From assembly GCF_016649425.1 (NCBI RefSeq), contig NZ_JADRCR010000004.1:186001-250000 (forward strand): a stretch of DNA of 64,000 nucleotides, written 5' to 3'. The translations under genes were made by a program, and so were the position numbers. The notes under the pieces are model-generated. The model was not told the origin of the DNA. It did no database searches and was given only the letters and a program-made list of their open reading frames with translations. The first letter of the stretch is position 1; every line of letters begins with the position of its first letter. Origin of the DNA: Limnobaculum allomyrinae. Lineage in GTDB: Bacteria > Pseudomonadota > Gammaproteobacteria > Enterobacterales > Enterobacteriaceae. Of this stretch, positions 38,200 through 47,483 are shown piece by piece.

Positions 38200-39451
38200 T
38201 GTGGCAATTATTGGTGGCGGTCTGGCTGGACTAACTTGCGGTATCCGGCTGGCGGAACAGGGCAAGCGCTGTGCGATTATCAGTGCAGGACAGAGTGCGT
38301 TGCATTTCTCTTCGGGTTCTTTGGATTTTCTCAGTTATCGGGAAGATGGTTCAACAATTAACCATCCATTGGCAGAGCTGGCAGCGTTATCTCCGGAGCA
38401 CCCTTATTCTTTATTAGGTGGGGAATGCGTCAGCAGAATGGCGGTAGAGGCGCGACGTTTACTTACGGATTGTGGATTACGCTTTCACGGTGATATCGAG
38501 CAAAATCACCTGCGTGTTACCCCGTTAGGTACGTTACGGGCCACTTGGTTAAGTCCAACAGAAGTACCGGTTGCCGAGCTGGAACAGCCACTGCCGTGGA
38601 AGAAGATCGCCATTGTAGGTATTGAGGGGTTCCTCGACTTCCAGCCTCAACTGGCAGCAGGGTCTCTGAGCGATAAAGGCATTGACGTTATTACTGATTA
38701 TCTGCATGTTCCCGCGCTGGATCGTTTGCGTAACAACCCCAGTGAGTTCTGGGCGATCAATATAGCCAGGGTGCTTGATTTGCCGGAAAACACCGAATTA
38801 CTGGCGGAAGAGCTGATTCGTTTATCGGGCGATGTGGAAGCGCTGATTCTGCCAGCCTGTATTGGCCTGGAAAATCCGGATGCAGTTACTCTGTTACGCC
38901 AGAGAGTTGGTAAGCCGGTTATGCTGGTGCCAACATTGCCGCCATCCCTATTAGGTATGCGTATGCATATGGCGTTACGCCGTCGTTTCCAACAATTGGG
39001 CGGTCAGTTTATGCCGGGTGATGCGGTGTTGCGAGCTGAAACCGAAGGGCAACATGTCACGCGTATTTATACCCGTAACCATACCGATATTCCGGTAGTC
39101 GCCCGGCAGGTGGTCTTAGCCAGCGGTAGTTTCTTTAGTAATGGTTTAATTGCTGAGTTTGATCGGATTTATGAGCCGGTGTTTGGCCTGGATGTCCATG
39201 ATGCAGCACAACGCGCTGACTGGACGCAGGAAAGCATGTTCTCTGCTCAACCCTATTTGCGCTTTGGGGTTAAAACCGATAGCCAACTGCGCGGTACGGT
39301 GGCGGGTCAGCCATTAAATAATCTCTATATCATTGGTGCGGTATTGGGTGGCTATGACCCGATATCACAAGGCTGTGGCGCCGGCGTTTCTCTGGTGACT
39401 GCACAATATGCCGCAGAACAGATCCTTGCCCTGTCGGAGGTGGAAGCATGA
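38186..39451 (+). CDS. glpB: GlpB, anaerobic glycerol-3-phosphate dehydrogenase subunit
   Basis: Flavoprotein subunit linking GlpA to GlpC. N-terminal FAD motif FDVAIIGGGLAGLTCGIRLA, and the end VLGGYDPISQGCGAGVSLVTA is typical. 421 residues (E. coli 419). Overlaps glpA by 14 bases and glpC by 4, so all three are coupled. Start could be the second ATG at 38189. Confidence 0.95.
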   Translation: MMKFDVAIIGGGLAGLTCGIRLAEQGKRCAIISAGQSALHFSSGSLDFLSYREDGSTINHPLAELAALSPEHPYSLLGGECVSRMAVEARRLLTDCGLRFHGDIEQNHLRVTPLGTLRATWLSPTEVPVAELEQPLPWKKIAIVGIEGFLDFQPQLAAGSLSDKGIDVITDYLHVPALDRLRNNPSEFWAINIARVLDLPENTELLAEELIRLSGDVEALILPACIGLENPDAVTLLRQRVGKPVMLVPTLPPSLLGMRMHMALRRRFQQLGGQFMPGDAVLRAETEGQHVTRIYTRNHTDIPVVARQVVLASGSFFSNGLIAEFDRIYEPVFGLDVHDAAQRADWTQESMFSAQPYLRFGVKTDSQLRGTVAGQPLNNLYIIGAVLGGYDPISQGCGAGVSLVTAQYAAEQILALSEVEA

Positions 39452-40650
39452 GCCTGACAACGGATAACAGTTTTGAGAACTGTATTAAATGTACCGCCTG
39501 TACTACCTATTGTCCGGTGGCAAAAGTTAACCCCAACTATCCAGGCCCAAAACAGGCGGGGCCTGACGGTGAGCGCTTACGCTTAAAAGACCCATCACTG
39601 TTTGATGAAGCCCTGAAATACTGTACCAACTGTAAACGCTGCGAAGTCGCCTGTCCGTCAGATGTGAAGATTGGCGATATTATTCAGCGTGCGCGTATTA
39701 ACTACAGCAAGCCTAAGTTCAAGCTGCGTGATGCCATCCTCAGTAATACCGATTTAATGGGTACCCTTTCTACTCCATTTGCGCCTATCGTCAATGCCAC
39801 TGTGGGGTTGAAACCGGTTAAGCAATTGCTGGATAGCGCACTGAAAATTGACCATCGTCGTCAGCTACCGAAGTACTCTTTTGGTACTTTCCGCCACTGG
39901 TATCGCAAACAGGCGGCAGAGCAGCAAAAATTTGATGAGCAGATTGCCTTTTTCCATGGCTGTTTCGTTAATTATAACCATCCGCAGTTGGGTAAAGATC
40001 TGGTGCGGGTGTTTAACGCCATGGGTATTGGCGTGCAATTACTGAAAAGAGAAAAGTGCTGCGGTGTTCCGCTGATCGCCAACGGGTTTATCGATCAGGC
40101 GAAAAAGCAGGCTAAGGTCAATGCTGAGTCGTTAGTTGATGCCGTCATCGGTAAAGGCATTCCTGTGGTAGCAACATCGTCTACCTGTACCTTCACTTTA
40201 CGGGATGAGTACCCGCATTTGCTGGGGGTTGATACTTCACCGGTGCGTGAACAGGTTGAATTGGCAACTCGTCATCTCTATCGCCTGCTGTCCGAAGGGC
40301 GAGAGCTTAAGTTAAAACATACTCCGATACGTATTGCTTATCATACCCCATGCCATATGGAGAAAATGGGATGGACGGCATATACCCTGGCGTTGCTGGA
40401 ACGTATTCCTGGCGTTGAGTTAATTGTGCTGGAATCTCAGTGTTGTGGTATTGCCGGGACTTATGGTTTTAAGAAAGAGAACTATGAAACATCACAAGGG
40501 ATAGGTGCGTCGTTGTTCCGTCAGATTGAGGAGAGCGGCGTTGATTTTGTGGTGTCAGATTGTGAAACCTGTAAGTGGCAAATTGAGATGTCCACCAGTA
40601 AGAAGTGTGAACACCCAATAACCTTACTGGCTCAGGCATTAGCAGAATAA
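39448..40650 (+). CDS. glpC: GlpC, anaerobic glycerol-3-phosphate dehydrogenase iron-sulfur membrane anchor
   Basis: Passes electrons from GlpAB to menaquinone. Two [4Fe-4S] motifs, CIKCTACTTYCPVAK (near residue 12) and CTNCKRCEVACPSDVK (near 60), and two CCG-type motifs (REKCCGVPLI, ESQCCGIAGTYG) typical of heterodisulfide-reductase-like subunits. 400 residues (E. coli 396). Followed by a clear terminator. Confidence 0.95.
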   Translation: MSLTTDNSFENCIKCTACTTYCPVAKVNPNYPGPKQAGPDGERLRLKDPSLFDEALKYCTNCKRCEVACPSDVKIGDIIQRARINYSKPKFKLRDAILSNTDLMGTLSTPFAPIVNATVGLKPVKQLLDSALKIDHRRQLPKYSFGTFRHWYRKQAAEQQKFDEQIAFFHGCFVNYNHPQLGKDLVRVFNAMGIGVQLLKREKCCGVPLIANGFIDQAKKQAKVNAESLVDAVIGKGIPVVATSSTCTFTLRDEYPHLLGVDTSPVREQVELATRHLYRLLSEGRELKLKHTPIRIAYHTPCHMEKMGWTAYTLALLERIPGVELIVLESQCCGIAGTYGFKKENYETSQGIGASLFRQIEESGVDFVVSDCETCKWQIEMSTSKKCEHPITLLAQALAE

Positions 40651-40709
40651 ACGAAGATTATAATAGTGGTATTAGATAACAGGACATTGTAGGGATGGCG
40701 TTGTTATCA

Positions 40710-40737
40710 GGGGCAGCCTATGGCGTGCCCCTTTTTT
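40710..40737 (+). terminator. Terminator of glpABC
   Basis: GGGGCA-N10-TGCCCC stem followed by six T, 60 bases after the glpC stop. Confidence 0.85.
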
Positions 40738-40758
40738 ATTGCGCGGTAACTGGCAATA

Positions 40759-41316
40759 TTACGGTTTGATTTTCAGTGAGCTGATGAACTGATTAATGGC
40801 TTTCTCAGCCTCTTCTTGTTGCTCGATTGGATAGGTAAGCTGCATAGTCAGCAATTGCTTATCGATCTGACCCAGCAGTGTGGATGAGTAGTTTTTCTTA
40901 CCGTCGATACGAATAGCGGTATCAAGACGTTGAAGCTTTTGACCATCGGCGGTCACTTCTTCTTTTTTAATGATGACCAGTTCGGCATCGCGCATTTTTT
41001 GCTGCGCTTCCATGCGAGTAATCAGATTTTCCAGGGTGTCATCCGGCATTGAACTACTGATAACAATCAGCATTTTCTGGGCAGCGTTATCTGCATATAC
41101 CGCCATATTGGTCGCCTGAGTGGCACTCTTACCGCTCTGATCCTGTAGGCCATCCGGAACGGTGAAGCTGACTTTACCGCCTAATACGCTGGTTTGGTCG
41201 GATTGCTCTGCTGAAGTACCACTTCCGGTTGCCACCGGTTGGTCTTTACTGCCGTCACAGGCCATCAGGCTGGCGGCAAACAAGCAGACTCCTACAATTT
41301 TGACTAACTTTTGCAT
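40759..41316 (-). CDS. dcrB: DcrB, inner-membrane lipoprotein
   Basis: Lipoprotein needed in E. coli for phage C1/C6 adsorption and envelope homeostasis. Signal peptide with lipobox LMAC (LFAASLMACDGSK, Cys20), followed by DGS, so probably retained in the inner membrane. LLGQIDKQLLTMQLTYP matches the E. coli LGNVGNQLLTMQITLP. 185 residues, the E. coli length. It precedes (in map order) yhhQ and tusA as in E. coli. Confidence 0.9.
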   Translation of the reverse strand: MQKLVKIVGVCLFAASLMACDGSKDQPVATGSGTSAEQSDQTSVLGGKVSFTVPDGLQDQSGKSATQATNMAVYADNAAQKMLIVISSSMPDDTLENLITRMEAQQKMRDAELVIIKKEEVTADGQKLQRLDTAIRIDGKKNYSSTLLGQIDKQLLTMQLTYPIEQQEEAEKAINQFISSLKIKP

Positions 41317-41417
41317 GGTACTTCCTTAACATTGATAAGCTAATGCTTTCGCGGATTCAGTTAACAGGATATAAAAATATCATTTCTGCCGCTTTTCCGC
41401 CAAATTTTATCCTGCAC

Positions 41418-42083
41418 TTAACTGTGCTGAAGTTGTTGTGGGGAATTTATCTGAACTAATCGCTTTAGTAGTACATTCAAAAGAATGCCATACATTGGCA
41501 GGAAGAACAGGGCACAGATGATCAGTTTAAAGGCGTAATCTACCAGCGCAATTTCCACCCAGTTTTCTGCCATAAAGGCGTTGCTGCTTTTATAAAATGC
41601 AATGGAGAAGAAGGCGATGGTATCGCTCAAATTACCGAAAACCGCAGACACGCTGGGAGCGATCCACCAGGTTTTTAACTGACGCAGACGGTTAAATACA
41701 TAGATATCCAGAATCTGTCCCAGCACGTAGGCCATAAAGCTGGCGATGGCTATTCTGGCAACCACCAGATTAAAGCTGTAAATCGCCTGATAACCCTGCC
41801 ACGCCCCGTCATAGAATAGGGTAGATAGCAGATAGGAGATGGCCAGTGCCGGTATCATAACCACCAGAATAATCTTGCGAGCTAATGGCGCGCCAAATAC
41901 CCGAACGGTAAGGTCGGTGGTCAGAAAGATAAACGGGAAAGTAAATGCGCCCCAGGTGGTATGAAAACCGAAAATATTAATCGGTAATTGAACCAGGTAA
42001 TTGCTGGAGGCAATGATCAGAATATGGAAGAACGATAGCCATAACAGCGCTTTTAGCCGCTGCTGCGGAGAAAAATCAAACAT
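41418..42083 (-). CDS. yhhQ: YhhQ, queuosine-precursor (preQ0/preQ1) transporter
   Basis: Vut_1-family inner-membrane importer of 7-cyano-7-deazaguanine for queuosine tRNA modification. Nearly identical blocks with E. coli: SNYLVQLPINIFGFHTTWGA, FLTTDLTVRVFGAPLARKII and ASFMAYVLGQILDIYVFNRLR. Six hydrophobic helices. 221 residues, exact E. coli length. Confidence 0.95.
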   Translation of the reverse strand: MFDFSPQQRLKALLWLSFFHILIIASSNYLVQLPINIFGFHTTWGAFTFPFIFLTTDLTVRVFGAPLARKIILVVMIPALAISYLLSTLFYDGAWQGYQAIYSFNLVVARIAIASFMAYVLGQILDIYVFNRLRQLKTWWIAPSVSAVFGNLSDTIAFFSIAFYKSSNAFMAENWVEIALVDYAFKLIICALFFLPMYGILLNVLLKRLVQINSPQQLQHS

Positions 42084-42260
42084 GATATTAGCCTTTTTAA
42101 ATGAGTATCAACACTCTGTTGGGGTGAGGGAACCCAACCTATGCATTAAATAAAATAGTGAATAAATTATACGCAGTTTATTGCGAGGTGGAGATGATAC
42201 TCAGTTGAGTGGGGAATGCAATGGGCGATGTGGATAAAACTCGTCTAAATCGGCTAAAGA

Positions 42261-42434
42261 GGATGTTTCGGTCGTAGAATCTCAGGTGCTTATATTGATG
42301 TTGTGCCCGACCGGAAGACTGTTTGTATTCCATACGGGGGCATCCTGTGGGCCCGCGCTAGCACTGTTGCCTGTTTGTCTGGTAGTTAACGCTGCTATGA
42401 CCGCCAATGGCAGCCTCTCCGGACGATTAGTTTT
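42261..42434 (+). repeat. Interspersed intergenic repeat, copy 4 (T-A stem form)
   Basis: Stem TTTCGGTCG (42266-42274) with CGACCGGAA (42308-42316), loop with GGTGCTTATATTG, then GACTGTTTGTATTCCA. The right end has TATGACCGCCAATGGCAGCC and CTCTCCGGACGATTAG, matching the ends of copies 1, 2 and 5. The interior is different. Sits in the 497-base gap between divergent yhhQ and tusA, which otherwise shows nothing nameable. Confidence 0.75.
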
Positions 42435-42580
42435 GTTAAATGTTCCTCTTAATAGCGTCATTATTCGTGGTATTTACCCCCTAACGTAATAGATTTTTAC
42501 TCAGTGGATTTGCACCGGGGGTTTATCGTATTAAACTAGCGGGGTTATTAGATGTATTGATAAAGTGACTTGAGAGCTTA

Positions 42581-42829
42581 ATGACTGATTTATTTGCCAA
42601 TCCGGATAAAACCCTTGATGCGTTAGGGCTGCGTTGTCCTGAACCTGTGATGATGGTGCGTAAAGCCGTTCGTCATATGGATGCTGGTCAAACGCTGCTG
42701 ATTGTTGCTGACGATCCTGCCACCACGCGCGATATTCCCGGTTTTTGTCGGTTTATGGACCATGAGCTGCTGGAATCGTCTACTGATGAGCTGCCATATC
42801 GCTATCTGATTCGTAAGGGAAATGAATAG
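42581..42829 (+). CDS. tusA: TusA, sulfur-carrier protein
   Basis: Takes persulfide from IscS and starts the relay for 2-thiouridine modification of tRNA; also used in molybdenum-cofactor and Fe-S balance. Active Cys in [17 protein letters not shown] (Cys19), then [20 protein letters not shown]. 82 residues (E. coli 81). In E. coli zntA lies next to it; here yhhN follows directly. Confidence 0.95.
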   Translation: MTDLFANPDKTLDALGLRCPEPVMMVRKAVRHMDAGQTLLIVADDPATTRDIPGFCRFMDHELLESSTDELPYRYLIRKGNE

Positions 42830-42859
42830 CTTCTCTTCTCTCTTGCATATCTGACTGGA

Positions 42860-43486
42860 TCAGATATGCAGGGCGCGCACCACCATAAAATGTCCCAGGA
42901 AATAGCAAACAGCAATAACGGCGTTAGCTGCTCTAAAAGGCGTGCGGTAGCGGTCGGTTAACCAAATAGTACTGGCTATCAGTAGTAATATGCTGCCGAT
43001 AAGCTGGCTAAAACTCATATCATTCGTTTGAGTGATGTAGCCTTCAGCCGCGGCCCAAACCATCAGTAGTGTGATAAACAGATACGTCACCACAGGCCAG
43101 CACATATCCTCCAGCCGGTTCCACAGTAACAAAGCCATCGCCACGCCAACCACCAGTAGAATCACCATCAGCGGCCAGTAAAAACTCAGCGTTAATGGAT
43201 TAACAAAATAGAGGGTATACAGCAGGTGGGAGATAAACAGTGCTCCTATGGTGTAGAGCATTCTGTCTTGTGGAAACATTTGAATGATATCAGCGATTAG
43301 GCTGGCCAACAGGCCAAACAGAATCAGATAGCTGAAGGTGGTTATTTCCGGCGCCTGCCAGGCCCAGAGGAGCATCAGCAACATAGTGACAGGTTTGAAC
43401 ACCCAGCGTTGCCATGCTGGTCCGCGGTAAGCGGCATCAATGTAGATCCAGCCGGAAAAGATTACTGCTAAAAATGGTCAACTCAT
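42860..43486 (-). pseudogene. yhhN: YhhN lysoplasmalogenase-like protein, early stop at codon 3
   Basis: TMEM86/YhhN-family membrane protein. The DNA from 43486 reads ATG AGT TGA and then continues in frame as PFLAVIFSGWIYIDAAYRG and PAWQRWVFKP, matching the E. coli YhhN start (MLWSFIAV...YRGPQWQRWVFKP). The TGA at 43478-43480 stands where E. coli has Trp3 (TGG), and AAGGA lies 7 bases before the ATG. The rest of the frame is undamaged to the stop at 42860 (ending FLGHFMVVRALHI). The first later start is GTG at 43402, without a good ribosome-binding site and lacking the first helix. Single-base nonsense change, sequencing error, or start from the internal GTG. Confidence 0.8.
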
Positions 43487-43674
43487 CGCTTATCCTTCAG
43501 TTTTTCCTCTGCCAGAATGCACTGGTCGCATTCTTTTTTAGGTTATGTTAGCTTTCAGTCTGTTATGTCACTGAAAAGAACAGAGCACTTTTTATTGTAG
43601 TCGATAAACGTTACCTCACGATCGTTAATGCCTTTTCAGGTAGTCTAACGATTGTTCGGGAGATCAATGAGTCT

Positions 43675-43998
43675 ATGAATAATAATGAGCAGCCACTGTA
43701 CCGGATTCAGTTTATGAATAACGGTAAAAACTATCAGATTTACGTTCGTGAACTGAATCAAAGTGCGATTTTTGGCTTTATTGAGATTGGCGATTTTGTT
43801 TTTGATAGTCAGAGTTCACTGCTGGTCGATCCCAGCGAAGAGAAGTTAAAAACGGAATTCAGCGGTGTGACCCGCAGTTATATTCCAATGCACGCGGTGA
43901 TCCGCATCGACTCGGTGCTCACTCAGGGGAGCGCGCGCATTTCTGAACTGGGTAATAACGTGATGACATTTCCCTACTTCCCTGACAGAAAAGGCTGA
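43675..43998 (+). CDS. DUF1820 family protein
   Basis: Small soluble protein of 107 residues. The strings LYRIQFMNNGKNYQIYVREL, GFIEIGDFVFD, VDPSEEKLKTEFSGV and RSYIPMHAVIRIDSV are the DUF1820 core. The family has no known function and is widespread in Pseudomonas, Vibrio and other gammaproteobacteria but absent from E. coli as far as I know. Single gene between broken yhhN and yhhL, both on the opposite strand. Confidence 0.82.
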   Translation: MNNNEQPLYRIQFMNNGKNYQIYVRELNQSAIFGFIEIGDFVFDSQSSLLVDPSEEKLKTEFSGVTRSYIPMHAVIRIDSVLTQGSARISELGNNVMTFPYFPDRKG

Positions 43999-44020
43999 GG
44001 ACAACAGATGGCACCAGAAA

Positions 44021-44299
44021 CTATTTATTGTTGTTCTTCTGTTGCCACGCCAGCAATTCAAATACGCCAAATACGAAAATAGTGAATTCCTGCCAGCCCG
44101 TGAGTTTTGGCCCATCTTTAGGCAGTGTCGATTTCAGCATCATTAGCTGTAAACCGTGCATAAAGAACATAAATACCATTGCCACGTGCATAAAGTATTT
44201 TAGCGGGCTAGGGAAAGGATGAAACAGATTTAACAACAGAATTCCCCATACCCCAAGCATTAGCAGGCGTCCCAGATTGATAAATAGTTGTTTAATCAT
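44021..44299 (-). CDS. yhhL: YhhL, DUF1145 membrane protein
   Basis: Small inner-membrane protein of unknown function with three hydrophobic stretches. INLGRLLMLGVWGILLLNLF, LKSTLPKDGP and FGVFELLAWQ match E. coli YhhL (89 residues; here 92). Start overlaps the rsmD stop by 4 bases, as a coupled pair. Confidence 0.9.
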   Translation of the reverse strand: MIKQLFINLGRLLMLGVWGILLLNLFHPFPSPLKYFMHVAMVFMFFMHGLQLMMLKSTLPKDGPKLTGWQEFTIFVFGVFELLAWQQKNNNK

Positions 44300-44907
44300 T
44301 CTTCATTTCCTGCGGTTTCATTGAGGGAGGACGCGCGTCGAACATACAACCGATAAGCCACCTGCCCGGCGGTTTTTTCACGATGCAAATGCCAGTTAGC
44401 CGGAGCATCGCTCACCGCATGTTCAGTTTCAGCCTCTACATAAATCCAGGCTTCGTCAGCCAGCCAGCCCTGTTGTTCCAGCAGCGTGAAGGTTTCAGTT
44501 AGTAAATTACGGCGAAATGGCGGATCGAGAAATACCACGTCAAATGGCGTACCGGCCTGAGCCAGCCACTGAAGAGCATTGGTGTGAACCACCTGACCTT
44601 TATCGGAATTCAGTCGTTGCAGGTTTTGTTGTAGCTGTTGGGCGATCGATCTTTCCGATTCCAGCAGCACTGTTTTCCCGGCATAGCGGGACAGCGCTTC
44701 AAATCCCAGTGCGCCACTGCCAGCAAAACAGTCAAGGCATCGGGCTTCATTCAATACCGGAGCCAGCCAGTTAAACAGCGTTTCACGAACCCGATCGGTA
44801 GTAGGGCGTAATCCGGGACTATCAGGCACAGGCAATTTTCTGCCTCGCCATTGACCTCCGATGATTCGTATTTGTCCGGTTTTCTGTGGCTGTGGTTTCT
44901 TACTCAT
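44296..44907 (-). CDS. rsmD: RsmD, 16S rRNA (guanine966-N2)-methyltransferase
   Basis: Methylates G966 of 16S rRNA in the assembled 30S subunit. N-terminal RIIGGQWRGRKLPVPD and RPTTDRVRETLFNWL, SAM motif CLDCFAGSGALGFEALSR, and catalytic VVFLDPPFRR (the DPPF form). 203 residues (E. coli 198). In E. coli it is directly divergent from ftsY; here two transporter genes lie between. Confidence 0.95.
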   Translation of the reverse strand: MSKKPQPQKTGQIRIIGGQWRGRKLPVPDSPGLRPTTDRVRETLFNWLAPVLNEARCLDCFAGSGALGFEALSRYAGKTVLLESERSIAQQLQQNLQRLNSDKGQVVHTNALQWLAQAGTPFDVVFLDPPFRRNLLTETFTLLEQQGWLADEAWIYVEAETEHAVSDAPANWHLHREKTAGQVAYRLYVRRASSLNETAGNEE

Positions 44908-44985
44908 ACGCTCTGCTATTGGCTAACGGTAACGGATTATTCTGTGGCTATTATAGCGATAGCCTGTGATATTTAGAAATGCACA

Positions 44986-46200
44986 TTATTTCTCTCCTGT
45001 TTTATACAGGAGATACACAGAGCAGGGTTCTGTTATGCACGACTCTTCGGTTTTACCTGCATTCCTCGCAGCATTGCCAGCCAGGCCAGTACAATTCCTG
45101 CGCTCAGGATAATGAATAACGACCAGTGTGGCAGGGTAGTGAGAATGACGCCGGTTGCCAGCGGCCCCCAACCACGCCAGAGCCTGAGCAGAAAAATAGC
45201 TGGCTTTCATTCCCGGTGGGGCGATGTTGTCGACCAACATATATTCTCCCGGAGCATAAATCAGTTCGCCGAAGGTAAAGACCGCCGCTGCAAGCCCCCA
45301 GAAAAGTAGATTATTACCAGAGTATATAAAGCCCACCAGGCCAAGAACAAAGCAAAGCGTACCGATAGTCATTAAGGGGCGAATGTTAGATTCGGAGATC
45401 CGTCGGCCTATCATATATTGTAAAGTGACCACTACCACAGCGTTTACCGGCAGTACCACGGCCACCACTTTCTCGGCAAAGTCGCCGTCAGCAACCACTA
45501 AAACGTATTGAGAAATGCAGGAAGCGAAGGAGCGGCTGACGAATGCTGCCAGTATTCCTGAAAGCGTAAACCAAAGCAGTGCTCTGTCGCGCAGTAATAC
45601 TGAAGGAGACCAGGTAACGCTGTTTTCTGAGCTCATATCCATATGAACTCGCTCCACATATCGTTGTATAAAAAACAGCGGGAATGCTGCACAGCAAGCT
45701 GCCAGCCAAAACGGCATATTGATACTGTACATCACCAGCAGGGTGCCTAACGGTGGGCCAACGGTCCAACCGATATTCAAAAAGGTATAGTTGAGCGAAA
45801 AGATTTTGGCTTTTTCACCGGGCCCAAGTACGTCAGAAAAATAGGCTTTTAACACGGTAGAAAAAACCGAGTAGGCGCAATTAATCAGTGCGAAGTAAAA
45901 GACTACCAGACCCACTTGGTCAACCAGTGGAATAGCAATAAATCCACCGATAAACGCCAGGATAGACAACAGCATATAGTTCTTTTTATCAAACTTATCG
46001 GCCAGAATACCGAATCCCAGACTGAATACTACGCCAACCGTTAGTGCAATGGTCATTGCCAAACCAATTTCATCAACGGACATCGCGAAACGCCGTGTCA
46101 GATAGATGGTCATAAACGGTAGCGTCGCGCCACGACCAATGGTTAAAAGCAATGATGATGCTAATAATGCAACGGTTGACCGCGTGGTGGTTGAGAACAT
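44986..46200 (-). pseudogene. ydeE: YdeE, MFS exporter with C-terminal frameshift
   Basis: MFS drug/peptide exporter. Near-identical to E. coli YdeE through STVALLASSLLLTIGRGATL, GFGILADKFDKKNYMLL, LNIGWTVGPPLGTLLVM and MKASYFSAQALAWLGAA. After this (about 45163) the frame shifts to a hydrophilic NRRHSHYPATLVV... tail ending at 44986. Another frame of the same DNA gives LATGVILTTLPHWSLFIIL and then SAGIVLAWLAML..., ending at 45033, which is the expected last helix. About 11 bases coding for part of AINP appear lost. Start chosen at 46200 (MFSTTTRSTVALL) by comparison; ribosome spacing there is short. Divergent from eamA. Confidence 0.82.
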
Positions 46201-46395
46201 TTTCCTGCCGGGCATATCGCTTATTGTCTGTTTTATGAATGCGTCAGAGATATCACGCGCTGACAAAGTTGTATAGCAAGTTGCATATCATACTGTGCTT
46301 TTCACTTCTCATATTGATGAATGCCCTTTCCTGCCGGAGACTTTTTGGTTAACGTGGTTTCTTTTATTCAAATAGAATAGTGCATGGGGAAGGGT

Positions 46396-47295
46396 ATGAC
46401 ACGCAAAGATGGACTGCTGGCGCTGTTGGTGGTGATAGTGTGGGGTTTTAACTTTGTGGTGATTAAGATGGGTCTCCACAATATGCCACCGCTCTTGCTG
46501 GCAGGGTTACGTTTTATGCTGGTGGCCTTTCCTGCATTGCTATTTGTTGCACGCCCCAAAATACCGTTCCGATTACTGCTGGGTTATGGAATAACTATTA
46601 GCTTCGGTCAATTCGCCTTCCTGTTTAGCGCTATCAAGTTTGGTATGCCTGCTGGTCTGGCATCATTAGTGCTGCAATCTCAGGCATTTTTCACCATTAT
46701 CATAGCCGCATCAGTATTTAGTGAACGTCTGCAGGCTAAGCAGTTTGCCGGTATTGCTCTGGCGGTGGTAGGTGTACTGGTGCTGGTGGAAGCCAGTCTC
46801 AATGGTCAGAACGTGACCATGTTGGGGTTTATGCTAACGCTGGCAGCCGCTTTCTGTTGGGCCAGCGGCAATATTTTTAATAAATTGATTATGCAACTTG
46901 ATGATAGACCTGCGGTGATGTCACTGGTGGTGTGGAGTGCGCTGATCCCGATTATTCCCTTTTTTCTGGCGTCGGCACTGTTTGAGGGGCCTCCGCTGAT
47001 GCTACAAAGCCTGATTGAGATTGATATCATCACTATTTTATCACTGGTCTATCTGGCATTTGTGGCGACGATTATCGGTTATGGTATCTGGGGTGCGTTG
47101 CTTGGCCGCTATGAAACCTGGCGAGTGGCGCCTCTCTCTCTTCTGGTACCTGTCGTGGGAATGACAAGTTCCGCGCTATTTCTGGGGGAAACCCTCACTT
47201 TATTACAGCTCATGGGGGCATTGCTGATTATGGCGGGGCTGTATATCAATGTATTTGGTTTGCGTATTTGGCGTAGAAAATTAATTAAAGGGTAA
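46396..47295 (+). CDS. eamA: EamA, O-acetylserine/cysteine exporter
   Basis: DMT-family exporter of cysteine-pathway metabolites with ten helices in two EamA repeats. The start TRKDGLLALLVVIVWGFNFV and the stretches GMPAGLASLVLQSQAFFTII and GYGIWGALLGRYETWRVAPL are nearly E. coli EamA (YdeD). Start at ATG 46396, where E. coli starts, with GGGGA upstream. 299 residues (same as E. coli). In E. coli ydeD and ydeE are also near each other, so the pair probably moved together into the rsmD-ftsY gap. Confidence 0.93.
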   Translation: MTRKDGLLALLVVIVWGFNFVVIKMGLHNMPPLLLAGLRFMLVAFPALLFVARPKIPFRLLLGYGITISFGQFAFLFSAIKFGMPAGLASLVLQSQAFFTIIIAASVFSERLQAKQFAGIALAVVGVLVLVEASLNGQNVTMLGFMLTLAAAFCWASGNIFNKLIMQLDDRPAVMSLVVWSALIPIIPFFLASALFEGPPLMLQSLIEIDIITILSLVYLAFVATIIGYGIWGALLGRYETWRVAPLSLLVPVVGMTSSALFLGETLTLLQLMGALLIMAGLYINVFGLRIWRRKLIKG

Positions 47296-47483
47296 CGTCA
47301 GGTAGTGACCGAATAATCCGATTTGAGGATTGCATGATTTTGTCTGATGGAATGTTAAAATGCATCGCTATTGCAACCACGGGTAAATCGGATAGTGAAT
47401 TGATATCTATCGTTACCTGATGAGTGTTAAACTTAATTTAATTGCAGCATGCGTAATACTAGGGTGGAGGTTGTTTTTACAAC

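Noticed and set aside
42286-42489. A 67-codon frame between yhhQ and tusA
   Set aside because: Coincides with repeat copy 4 and has no conserved counterpart or ribosome-binding site.
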